In this document: positions 1-6,689 of the stretch, piece by piece
How the letters are laid out: every line of letters begins with the position of its first letter
How positions within the stretch are numbered: position 1 is the stretch's first letter
Source of the DNA: DATKCN01 sp035513175
GTDB lineage: Bacteria; Chloroflexota; Chloroflexia; Thermomicrobiales; CFX8
Assembly (NCBI GenBank): GCA_035513175.1
Contig: DATKCN010000394.1
Location: forward strand, 1 to 12,979
DNA: 12,979 bases
Direction: 5' to 3'
The notes under the pieces: model-generated
What the model was told of the DNA's origin: nothing
Databases searched by the model: none
What the model saw: only the letters and a program-made list of their open reading frames with translations
Program-made: the position numbers and the translations under genes

Positions 1-57
1 CGTGTCAAGACCGGCGAGACGCAGGTCTGCGGCGCATGTCCCGGTCAGAGACTCGAC

Positions 58-63
58 TATACT
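58..63 (+). promoter_or_regulatory. Candidate -10 box upstream of the YciI-like gene
   Basis: The hexamer TATACT matches the -10 consensus at 5 of 6 positions and lies 40 bases before the chosen GTG start, a plausible 5' leader. No convincing -35 box is seen 16-18 bases upstream. The same TATACTnTCG string recurs before the PhnP-like gene on the other strand. Low confidence because it rests on sequence resemblance alone. Confidence 0.3.
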
Positions 64-103
64 GTCGCTAGATCATTCCATCAAATCGGGAAGGCAAGAG
101 ACC

Positions 104-364
104 GTGAAGTTCGCAACGACGATCCGATTCGGGAATCACGAGAAGTTCGCCGGGGACCGACCGGGCCACCGCGAGTACCTTACCGGACTCGAGGAGCAGG
201 GCAAGCTCTTCGCATCAGGACCGTTGAAGGACGACTCAAGCGCCCTGATTTTCTATGAAGCCGGCTTAATCGTGGAAGCTCAAGCCATGCTCGACACCGA
301 TCCGTTCCGCGAGGCGGGCGTGTTCCAGACCTGGATCATGAAACCGTGGCGTCAGGTACTCTGA
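104..364 (+). CDS. YciI-like (YCII family) small protein
   Basis: Encodes 86 residues, the usual size for the YCII family, a ferredoxin-like fold of mostly unknown function related to muconolactone-isomerase-like and dimeric alpha/beta-barrel proteins. What is seen: the family pattern of a conserved His (His22 in 'RPGHREYL'), the GP turn ('FASGPLKDD', 37-44), the DPF motif (66-68, 'DTDPFREAG') and a terminal 'MKPW' strand. I chose the GTG at 104 because the family consensus begins there ('MKFATTIRF') and AAGGCAAGAG lies just upstream; the frame stays open to the left edge, but that extra stretch is Arg/Ser-rich and unlike the family. It lies 31 bases before the aldehyde dehydrogenase on the same strand, so co-transcription is likely. 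The reaction, if any, cannot be assigned; a role beside an aldehyde-oxidising step is only inference. Confidence 0.82.
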   Translation: MKFATTIRFGNHEKFAGDRPGHREYLTGLEEQGKLFASGPLKDDSSALIFYEAGLIVEAQAMLDTDPFREAGVFQTWIMKPWRQVL

Positions 365-395
365 GTCGCCCCACGACGTAGAAAGGGAATCTCTC

Positions 396-1904
396 ATGAC
401 TGCCACAGCCGTAGAGAGCTATCAACTGCTGATCAACGGGAAGTTGGTCGACGCCGCCAACGCAGAGACCTTCGAAACAGTCTCGCCCGCGTACAACCAG
501 GTCGTCGGGCGCGTCGCGAAAGCGGGTGTCGAAGACGTGAATCGGGCTGTCGCCGCGGCGCGGGCCGCGTTCGATGACGGGCGCTGGTCGAAGATGCCTC
601 CGGTGGAGCGGTCGCGACGCATGCGCAAGGTCGCCGATCTTCTCCGCGAGCGGGTCGATGAGCTGGCCCGTCTTGAGACACTGAACTGCGGGAAGATCAT
701 TGTCGAATCGCGGGCCGACGTGCTGAACACCGCGGCCTGCCTCGATTACTACGCCAGCCTTGCAGGGCAGGCATGGGGCGAAACCATTCCAATGAACGGT
801 CCGCTGCTCGACTACACCGTCCGCGAGCCGGCCGGCGTGTGCGCCCAGATTATTCCCTGGAACTTTCCGCTGCTGATGGCTGGCTGGAAGATCGGTCCGG
901 CGCTCGCCACCGGCAACACGATCGTGCTTAAGCCCGCCAGCAATACGCCGATCACGGCGGTGGTGCTCGGTCAGCTCTGCCAGGAGGCGGGCATTCCCGA
1001 CGGTGTCGTCAACGTTCTGACCGGACCGGGCGCGATCATCGGCTCGGCGCTCTGCGAGCACCCCGACGTAGACAAGGTTGCGTTCACTGGCGAAACGGAG
1101 ACCGGGCGTGGCATCCTGCGTCAGTCCGCTGGAACCATCAAGAAGGTGTCGCTGGAGCTGGGCGGCAAGAGTCCAAACATCGTCTTCCCCGACGCAGACA
1201 TCGGTGAAGCAGTCGCCGGCTCATTGTTCGCCGTCTTCACCAACGCCGGCCAGCGCTGCACGGCGCGCACGCGCCTGTTTCTCCATGAGTCGATCCACGA
1301 CGCGTTCATGTCCGACTTCGTTGCGCGCACGGCCCGTATCCGCATCGGCGACCCGTTGGACTGGGACACGCAAATGGGACCGGTAATCTCGCCCAACCAG
1401 TGCGAGCGGGTGCTGACTTTCGTCGAGCGCGCGAAGCAGGGCGGCGCGGACTTGTCGCACGGCGGGCGACGCGTCACTGACGATCCCTTCGCCGCGGGCA
1501 ACTACATCCTGCCAACAGTGTTCGACAACGTGACCAACGACATGACGATCGCTCAGGAAGAGGTGTTCGGCCCGGTGCTGTCGGTCATCCCGTTCAAGGA
1601 TGATGCGCAGGTCGTCCAGATGGCGAACGACACCGTCTATGGTCTCGCGGCGACAATCTGGACCACGGACATTAAGCGAGCTCACCAGATGGCGGCGGCG
1701 ATTCGGGCCGGCAACATCTCGATCAACTACCCGACCGTTAACCCCCCTGAGGCGCCGTTCGGGGGCTACAAGCAGTCGGGCATCGGGCGGGAACTTTCGC
1801 GCCACGCCCTCGATCTCTACACCCAGGTCAAGAACGTGGTCGTAAACCTCAACGACACGCCGTTCGACTGGTACGGCAACTGGCCCGCCGCGCCGAAGCC
1901 GTAG
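396..1904 (+). CDS. NAD(P)-dependent aldehyde dehydrogenase
   Basis: Encodes 502 residues, standard for the ALDH superfamily (betaine-aldehyde/phenylacetaldehyde/semialdehyde type), cytoplasmic enzymes that oxidise aldehydes to acids. Seen: the 'PWNFP' cofactor-site motif with Asn156, Lys179 in 'LKPAS', the general base Glu254 in 'LELGGKSPN', the nucleophile Cys288 in 'NAGQRCTA', and Glu389 in 'EEVFGPV' that contacts the nicotinamide ribose. All catalytic positions are intact. The Rossmann turn reads 'FTGETETG' rather than FTGS; this variant occurs in other ALDH subfamilies. The ATG at 396 follows AAAGGGA at good spacing. The gene follows the YciI-like gene by 31 bases and converges with the PhnP-like gene, with a possible terminator hairpin between. 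The substrate cannot be read from the sequence, so no gene symbol is given. Confidence 0.95.
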   Translation: MTATAVESYQLLINGKLVDAANAETFETVSPAYNQVVGRVAKAGVEDVNRAVAAARAAFDDGRWSKMPPVERSRRMRKVADLLRERVDELARLETLNCGKIIVESRADVLNTAACLDYYASLAGQAWGETIPMNGPLLDYTVREPAGVCAQIIPWNFPLLMAGWKIGPALATGNTIVLKPASNTPITAVVLGQLCQEAGIPDGVVNVLTGPGAIIGSALCEHPDVDKVAFTGETETGRGILRQSAGTIKKVSLELGGKSPNIVFPDADIGEAVAGSLFAVFTNAGQRCTARTRLFLHESIHDAFMSDFVARTARIRIGDPLDWDTQMGPVISPNQCERVLTFVERAKQGGADLSHGGRRVTDDPFAAGNYILPTVFDNVTNDMTIAQEEVFGPVLSVIPFKDDAQVVQMANDTVYGLAATIWTTDIKRAHQMAAAIRAGNISINYPTVNPPEAPFGGYKQSGIGRELSRHALDLYTQVKNVVVNLNDTPFDWYGNWPAAPKP

Positions 1905-1912
1905 CGTCACTG

Positions 1913-1954
1913 CGACTGACACGACACCGCGCGCGATCCGTCGCGCGTCAGTCG
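1913..1954. terminator. Composite hairpin between convergent genes
   Basis: Two nested 7-bp perfect stems: the outer pairs 1913-1919 (cgactga) with 1948-1954 (tcagtcg), and the inner pairs 1930-1936 (cgcgcga) with 1941-1947 (tcgcgcg) around a TCCG tetraloop. A 10-base bulge lies on the left side only. It fills the 43-base gap between the dehydrogenase stop and the stop codon of the opposing PhnP-like gene, whose stop is part of the outer arm. Location suggests a bidirectional terminator, but neither strand has a T-run after it. Confidence 0.4.
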
Positions 1955-2736
1955 TCGCCGTCGCCCGCGCAACCCGTTACGCCGACTGTCAACCCGTCGT
2001 AGGCTAGCGAGACGTGCGGAGGAAGGCGCTTGCTCATTTCCGCGTGGGACACCTCGTGCGACAGGTGCACGAGATACGCGCGGCTCGGCCGAACCTCCTC
2101 GATGACACCGAGAGCTTCTCCGATTGACAGGTGCACCGGATGCGGCTTATCCCGCAACGCGTTGATCACCAGCACATCGGCGCCACGCATGACGTCGAGC
2201 GACGAATCGGGTATCACTTTCGCGTCCGTAAGATAGACCAGATTATTGAAGCGAAAGCCCTGAACCGTCCAGCGACCGTGCCCAACCGGAAACGGAGTGA
2301 CAGGGATGTCGCTGATGCTGAACGGTCCTTCGAACAGTCGCAGACGCAAGTCCGGCTTGCCGCCATAAAAGGGAAACGGTTTCGAGAAAGCGTAGGCGAA
2401 CCGCTCCTGAATGTTAGTTGCGGTCAACTGATCGACATACACGTCCAGCCGGTCCTGATTGAGGTAGTTGAAGCTGCGCAGGTCATCGAATCCGGCGATA
2501 TGGTCGGCGTGCGCATGCGTGTACAGCACTGCGTCGACCCGCGTCAGACCCTGCGCCAGCGCCTGAATCCTCAATTCCGGTGTCGTGTCGATCAGGATCG
2601 TCCGGCCCCGCGCGCGGACCACGGCGGATGTCCGCGTTCGCGTGTCGCGCGGGTCCGATGATCGACAGACCGCGCAGTCACATCCGATGACGGGCACGCC
2701 GTTGCTGGTTCCCGTCCCCAGGAAAGTGATCTGCAT
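1948..2736 (-). CDS. PhnP-type MBL-fold phosphodiesterase/hydrolase
   Basis: Encodes 262 residues with the metallo-beta-lactamase fold, closest in motif layout to PhnP, the phosphoribosyl 1,2-cyclic phosphate phosphodiesterase of the C-P lyase pathway. Seen: the dinuclear metal motif 'THAHADH' (His74, His76, Asp78, His79), His153 in 'PVGHG', Asp171 in 'YLTDAK', and His224/His227 in 'LVHLSHE'. The PhnP-specific structural zinc motif C-x-C-x-x-C is present (Cys19, Cys21, Cys24), with His227 as the likely fourth ligand. Spacing matches what I recall for E. coli PhnP nearly residue for residue. The reading frame extends to 2844, but the fold's first strand starts at 'MQITFLGTGTSNGVP', so ATG 2736 is chosen. 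The ribosome-binding site is weak. No other phosphonate gene is nearby, so the true substrate may be a different cyclic phosphate or phosphodiester. Confidence 0.88.
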   Translation of the reverse strand: MQITFLGTGTSNGVPVIGCDCAVCRSSDPRDTRTRTSAVVRARGRTILIDTTPELRIQALAQGLTRVDAVLYTHAHADHIAGFDDLRSFNYLNQDRLDVYVDQLTATNIQERFAYAFSKPFPFYGGKPDLRLRLFEGPFSISDIPVTPFPVGHGRWTVQGFRFNNLVYLTDAKVIPDSSLDVMRGADVLVINALRDKPHPVHLSIGEALGVIEEVRPSRAYLVHLSHEVSHAEMSKRLPPHVSLAYDGLTVGVTGCAGDGDD

Positions 2737-2792
2737 CGGTCGTCCCAACCCAATCGAACGCGGCAGCAGGACATCCGCCTTGCCGTATCGAA

Positions 2793-2798
2793 AGTATA
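2793..2798 (-). promoter_or_regulatory. Candidate -10 box for the PhnP-like gene
   Basis: On the minus strand the hexamer reads TATACT, 5 of 6 to consensus, in the context TTTATACTTTCG and about 57 bases before the chosen ATG at 2736. No good -35 box is visible at 16-18 bases. The following TCG is shared with the candidate -10 region before the YciI-like gene (58-67). Weak evidence, from sequence only. Confidence 0.3.
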
Positions 2799-2837
2799 AA
2801 CCTGCTATCCCCGGTCCCACTCGTCCCTGTAAAGCCG

Positions 2838-2852
2838 GTACCAATTGGGTAC
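2838..2852. repeat. Short inverted repeat in divergent promoter region
   Basis: GTACC and GGTAC form a 5-bp inverted repeat around AATTG, with an 8-bp palindrome CCAATTGG overlapping its centre. It sits in the 259-base region between the divergent PhnP-like and histidine-kinase genes, upstream of both candidate promoters. It could be an operator, for example for the NarL-type regulator of the neighbouring operon, but repeats this short also arise by chance. Confidence 0.25.
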
Positions 2853-2862
2853 TACAGTGCCA

Positions 2863-2890
2863 TTGTTCGCGGTTACGCGCCCGCTATCAT
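2863..2890 (+). promoter_or_regulatory. Candidate promoter of the two-component operon
   Basis: TTGTTC (2863-2868) and TATCAT (2885-2890) are separated by 16 bases. The -10 box matches the vegetative consensus at 5 of 6 positions, the -35 box only at 3. Transcription would start near 2897 and leave a leader of about 100 bases before the first kinase gene. A TTGACG at 2912-2917 is a better -35 match but has no partner at 16-19 bases. Confidence 0.3.
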
Positions 2891-2995
2891 GTATACGGAG
2901 CGACCAAATTCTTGACGAGCGGCGGCGCCTGGCATCCGGCGTAGATTCTTCGCCGGGCACTCGTCCGGTCGCGGATTGAATAGAGACATGTCAGC

Positions 2996-5389
2996 ATGAA
3001 GTCCGATGCCCCGAAGATGACATTGTTGCCGCAACCCGACCGCGACAGCTTGTTCCGTCCGGAGACTGGTTCATCACCTCGTCCCTGGACCTTCCAGACT
3101 GCGGTCGGACGTGCCGCGGACGCTTTCATTGGCGGCGGCGACCCCGAGAACGTCCTGCAGGACATCGCGGTATCGGTGACGCGGGCGCTCGGCTGTGACA
3201 TCAGCCTTATCCGCACGCTGTCTCCCGATGGGCAGAATTTCGTCATCACAACGGCGGCTGGACCGGCGCCGCTCTCGATTGGTGGCCTCATCGGCTCGTA
3301 TTCCGTGTTGTCCGACGCGCTGAAAGATATTGCCCCGGGGACGAGCACGGCGGTCGACCTGCGTTCGGAGGCGGACACGACGCGTCTGATGTCGAACGAA
3401 CGCTGGGAATTCGAGCACATTGGCGGACACCATCTGTTGATGGTGCCGCTCTTCGCCGCCGGGACGCTGGTCGGTCGCATGGACCTGGTTCGCACGACCG
3501 ACGATCCGTTCAGCTCGGAGACCAGGGGAAGCGTGACCCCATTCGCGGCCTACGCGGCAGGCGTGCTCCGCGACCGGCAGCTGCGACATTCCAACGAGGA
3601 GCGGCACGTTTTCCAGACGGTAGTCAGGTTGCACGAGTCCGTCGAGCAGCTCGCTGATCCGGAGACGATACTGCAGGCGGTTGTTGAGCTGATCGTGCGC
3701 GAGCCAGGCTGTGACCGGTGCTACGCCATGCTCTGGAACGCGGACCGCGGCGAGTTCGTGCCCACGGCGGTCGCGGGGCTGGAGCCACATCTCGTGGATA
3801 TCCTCAAGCTGATCTCGCTGTCGCCACAGCTGGTTCCGGCGTTTGACCAGATGGTGCATAGTAGCAGGCCGTTGGTGATCGCCGACGCCACCAAATCGAC
3901 ACTGCTTCCGGCGTCGCTCGTGCGGGCGCTGGGCATTCGCGCGGCAATGATCGTCCCGTTGCGCGGCCGTCGGCGCCAGACAATGGGCGTGCTGCTGCTG
4001 GACTATGCTGAGGTTGGCCGCCAGTTCACCGACGCGCACGCGGCGATGCTATCCGGTATCTCACAGCATCTGTCGACGATTATCGAGAGCGCTATCCTGT
4101 TCGAGGAGATGCGCACATCGTCGGACAGTATGTCGATCATCAACGAGATCGCCATTCAGCTCGCGATGCTGACCGATGAAGATAGCTTGTTCCGGCAGTT
4201 GTACTTCCACGTGGGCTCCGTCCTTGACGCGTCTCGCTTCGCGCTTGGCCTGCTTACCGGCGATCAGCGCTCGTTGGACGTTCGTGTGGCGATCGACGGT
4301 GAAATCGTCCCCGGCAAACGCCGGGTGGCGATCGGCGAAGACCCTCTGTCGACCGCAGTGATATCAGGCCGGGCAGAGCTGGTAGGCATTCGCGGGGGCA
4401 TGGACGAACGCGACTGGCTCTGCGGCGCCGAGCCTGACGATCCTTCACACTCGCACCTCACCGTTCCGGTAACCGTCGGGCGCAACGTCATCGGGGCGGT
4501 GACGATTCAGTCGACATTCAGAAACGCTTATGGGCCGCGGGACAAGGAACTGCTGGCGGCCGTGGCGCTGCACACCGGCATCGCGATTGAAAACGCGCGT
4601 CTCTATCGCATCGTGCGCTCACGTGGAGATCGTCGCGCCGCCGTGCTGGACCAGGTGATCCACCGGCACGAGGCCGAGCGCAAAGAGCTTGTGGATGACA
4701 TCCACGACGACACGCTCCAGACGCTCGCAGCATGCCTGTACCGTCTCGACCAGGCGCAATCCGCGGTTGCCAGGCTCGATCAGCGCGAGCCCGCGCTAGC
4801 GCAGCTTTCCGACGTGCGCGAGAGCCTGGCTGAGAACATCGACCGGCTTCGCCAGCGCATCTTTGCGCTGCGTCCCGCGATGCTGGACCGCCTCGGGCTG
4901 GCCCCGGCAGTGCGGGACCTTCTGTCGCGCTCTTCAAGGGAGCACGGATTCGAAACGGAACTGGATGTCGTGCTACCGTCTCGCCTGGCGCCGGATGACG
5001 AGACACTCATTTTTCGTCTTATCCAGGACGCGATCGACCACCTGCGCGGCCGGGAAGGACTGACCAGCATCCAGGTCAGCATCCGCGCGCAATCCGACAG
5101 CATCCAGGTCGCTATCCAGGACGACGGCGCGAGCCCAGTCAGCCCGAATCCGGACGACGCAAGCGACTACCTCGACATGGCGCTCGTGGCCCTGATTGAA
5201 CGCGTGGACCTCGCGGGCGGGAACACGCGCGTGTCCAATCGCGCCGCAGGCGGGTCCGTAATCCAGATTTCGATACCGGAGCGGCCGCGAGGCGACGTGG
5301 CGCCTTCCTTCGAATTTCCTGATCCAGCGACCAACGTCCCCGAAGGGTTGGCTGACGTGAGGGAGGAAGACCACAGTGCAGGCGACTAG
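2996..5389 (+). CDS. Triple-GAF HisKA_3 sensor protein with degenerate ATPase domain
   Basis: Encodes 797 residues with no membrane segment, so cytoplasmic. Three GAF-like regions come first (about 47-195, 217-368 and 390-540), then a HisKA_3 dimerisation/phosphoacceptor domain (about 559-640; H-box 'DDIHDDTLQTL', His570) and a GHKL-type ATPase region (about 665-762). HisKA_3 proteins phosphorylate or dephosphorylate NarL-family regulators. The H-D-x-x-x-Q phosphatase motif is kept (His570, Asp571, Gln575). The ATPase motifs are damaged: the N-box reads 'IQDAIDHL' with His682 where Asn is expected, the G1 box reads 'DDGAS' rather than DDGxG, and the ATP-lid glycines are absent in 'YLDMALVALIERV'. 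ATP binding is therefore doubtful, which is unusual beside an intact kinase. The start ATG at 2996 has only a weak ribosome-binding site. The 3' end overlaps the next gene by 14 bases. GAF ligands cannot be predicted. Confidence 0.9.
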   Translation: MKSDAPKMTLLPQPDRDSLFRPETGSSPRPWTFQTAVGRAADAFIGGGDPENVLQDIAVSVTRALGCDISLIRTLSPDGQNFVITTAAGPAPLSIGGLIGSYSVLSDALKDIAPGTSTAVDLRSEADTTRLMSNERWEFEHIGGHHLLMVPLFAAGTLVGRMDLVRTTDDPFSSETRGSVTPFAAYAAGVLRDRQLRHSNEERHVFQTVVRLHESVEQLADPETILQAVVELIVREPGCDRCYAMLWNADRGEFVPTAVAGLEPHLVDILKLISLSPQLVPAFDQMVHSSRPLVIADATKSTLLPASLVRALGIRAAMIVPLRGRRRQTMGVLLLDYAEVGRQFTDAHAAMLSGISQHLSTIIESAILFEEMRTSSDSMSIINEIAIQLAMLTDEDSLFRQLYFHVGSVLDASRFALGLLTGDQRSLDVRVAIDGEIVPGKRRVAIGEDPLSTAVISGRAELVGIRGGMDERDWLCGAEPDDPSHSHLTVPVTVGRNVIGAVTIQSTFRNAYGPRDKELLAAVALHTGIAIENARLYRIVRSRGDRRAAVLDQVIHRHEAERKELVDDIHDDTLQTLAACLYRLDQAQSAVARLDQREPALAQLSDVRESLAENIDRLRQRIFALRPAMLDRLGLAPAVRDLLSRSSREHGFETELDVVLPSRLAPDDETLIFRLIQDAIDHLRGREGLTSIQVSIRAQSDSIQVAIQDDGASPVSPNPDDASDYLDMALVALIERVDLAGGNTRVSNRAAGGSVIQISIPERPRGDVAPSFEFPDPATNVPEGLADVREEDHSAGD
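5360..5370 (+). promoter_or_regulatory. Strong ribosome-binding site for the second kinase
   Basis: AGGGAGGAAGA lies inside the end of the first kinase gene, a few bases before the GTG at 5376. It is the best Shine-Dalgarno match in this operon and decides the start: GTG 5376 rather than the in-frame ATG at 5412. It implies strong translation coupled to the upstream gene. Confidence 0.6.
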
Positions 5390-6689
5390 CCCGCAACCTG
5401 ATCTGAGAGGGATGACGGAACGCTCGGAAAACGCGGCACTGGATCGTTTGCTGCGCAGCTCTCTGTCGAGCTTTCCATTCGACCTCCAGGCGCGGCTCGG
5501 CGCCGCCCATTCAGTCCAGGATGTGTACGAGATCGGCGTCGCGATGCTTGCGCGCGTACCTGGAACGATCGGGGTGCGCATCTTCCAGCGGGACGATCGT
5601 GGACAGCTTGTCGTCGTGCACTCCTGGCAGTCGCCGCTGTCGAATTCCGAGAAAACGTCCAACGAGGAGCTTGCCCAGATCGTTCACGCGCGGTGGATCG
5701 CGACACACGGTGTCGGCCGCGGCCCGAACGAGTTCGCACGCCCGTTCGCTGACTCGCTCGTGCCCGCCTGGCTCATCGCGCCCATGTTTTCCGGTGACGA
5801 GCTGATCGGCGCGATCGCTGCCGAACGGCGCGACGGGCGGTCCTTTGCGTACGCCCCCGAGGATATTGTCGCCTTCTCCGCCGCCGCCGCCGGGATGGCC
5901 TGGGGAATACAGTCGATCTTTCTCCGCGACCGGACTGACATTTTGAGTCAGCAGGAGGCCCGTGAGGATCTGATCCAGCAGGAGCGGCGCGAGATCGGTC
6001 GCGAGCTGCACGATAGTGTTGTTCAGGACCTCGCCTACGTCAGCCTGAAGATCGAGCTGGCGGGCAAGTACCTTCCCAACGAGCCCGAGGTCGCCCGCGG
6101 GGAGCTGAAAGCGGGCAGGGACCTGCTCGACCACGCGATTGTTGAGCTGCGCAGGACAATCGGCGAGCTGCGCCGTCCGGCCCCGGCGCGACGCGGCATC
6201 ACCGGGCAACTGCGCGCGCTCGTCTCGACTTTGGCGCCGGACGAACCGGAGCTCGAGGTCGACTTCAGGCAGATCTCCGGCGTCCAGCTCGTGCCGGAGG
6301 TCGAACGGGCGGTGGTCGGCATCGTTCGCGAGGCGCTGCAGAACGTCCGCAAGCACGCGCGGGCCCAGTCGGTGCGGCTCGAGGTTCGCCGGGCCGAGGA
6401 CGAGCTGCGGCTGTACGTCGTCGATGACGGCGTCGGCATGGATGAGCACGACCCCCGCCCCGTCGGCCACTTCGGCATGGAGCTGATGAGAGAGCTCGCC
6501 GAGGATCTGGGCGGCACCTTGCGAGTGGACTCCGACGCGGGCAAGGGAACACAGATCGAAGCCTACCTGCCGCTCGTCCTTCCCGCGCTCTCAACCGGCG
6601 GGGATAGTTCGGGGCTGGCAGCCAGTGAGCTGCAACGCGCGACCCCCTTTGCGCCCAACATGGATGACTTCATCGCGGAGCAGAAATGA
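5376..6689 (+). CDS. GAF-domain NarL-type sensor histidine kinase
   Basis: Encodes 437 residues, cytoplasmic, with one GAF-like domain (about 46-185), a HisKA_3 domain and a HATPase_c domain. Seen: the phosphoacceptor in 'REIGRELHDSVVQDL' (His212) with the H-D-x-x-x-Q phosphatase motif (Asp213, Gln217), a canonical N-box 'VREALQNVRKHA' (Asn323), a G1 box 'DDGVG' (350-354) and a G2 region 'GHFGMELM' (364-371). It should autophosphorylate and pass phosphate to the response regulator encoded next. The GTG start is fixed by AGGGAGGAAGA just upstream; it overlaps the previous gene by 14 bases, and its TGA overlaps the regulator's ATG as ATGA. About 37 residues follow the ATPase fold with no recognised motif. 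The stimulus is unknown. Confidence 0.94.
   Translation: MQATSPQPDLRGMTERSENAALDRLLRSSLSSFPFDLQARLGAAHSVQDVYEIGVAMLARVPGTIGVRIFQRDDRGQLVVVHSWQSPLSNSEKTSNEELAQIVHARWIATHGVGRGPNEFARPFADSLVPAWLIAPMFSGDELIGAIAAERRDGRSFAYAPEDIVAFSAAAAGMAWGIQSIFLRDRTDILSQQEAREDLIQQERREIGRELHDSVVQDLAYVSLKIELAGKYLPNEPEVARGELKAGRDLLDHAIVELRRTIGELRRPAPARRGITGQLRALVSTLAPDEPELEVDFRQISGVQLVPEVERAVVGIVREALQNVRKHARAQSVRLEVRRAEDELRLYVVDDGVGMDEHDPRPVGHFGMELMRELAEDLGGTLRVDSDAGKGTQIEAYLPLVLPALSTGGDSSGLAASELQRATPFAPNMDDFIAEQK

Noticed and set aside
2..103. In-frame upstream extension of the YciI-like gene to the left edge
   Set aside because: The extra residues are Arg/Ser-rich and unlike the family, and the conserved fold begins at GTG 104 with a ribosome-binding site before it.
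1083..1106. FTGE instead of FTGS in the aldehyde dehydrogenase cofactor loop as a defect
   Set aside because: The variant is known in functional ALDH subfamilies, and all catalytic residues are intact.
2737..2844. Longer start for the PhnP-like gene
   Set aside because: The MBL fold starts directly at ATG 2736, and the extension would run past the candidate -10 box.
2912..2917. TTGACG as the -35 box of the two-component operon
   Set aside because: No -10-like hexamer lies 16-19 bases downstream; the nearest TAGATT is 24 bases away.
2988..2999. Three-codon open frame ATGTCAGCATGA ending on the first kinase ATG
   Set aside because: It could couple translation, but it has no convincing ribosome-binding site and such short frames are frequent by chance.
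3710..3721. C-x-x-C in the second GAF domain (Cys239, Cys242) as a redox or metal site
   Set aside because: GAF domains often read 'GxDRC' at this strand; no other ligands are evident.
3074..4039. Long minus-strand open frame opposite the first kinase
   Set aside because: Arg/His-rich antisense composition typical of high-GC shadow frames; the plus strand encodes clear GAF domains.
5511..6470. Long minus-strand open frame opposite the second kinase
   Set aside because: Antisense shadow of a gene with canonical kinase motifs; no recognisable fold.
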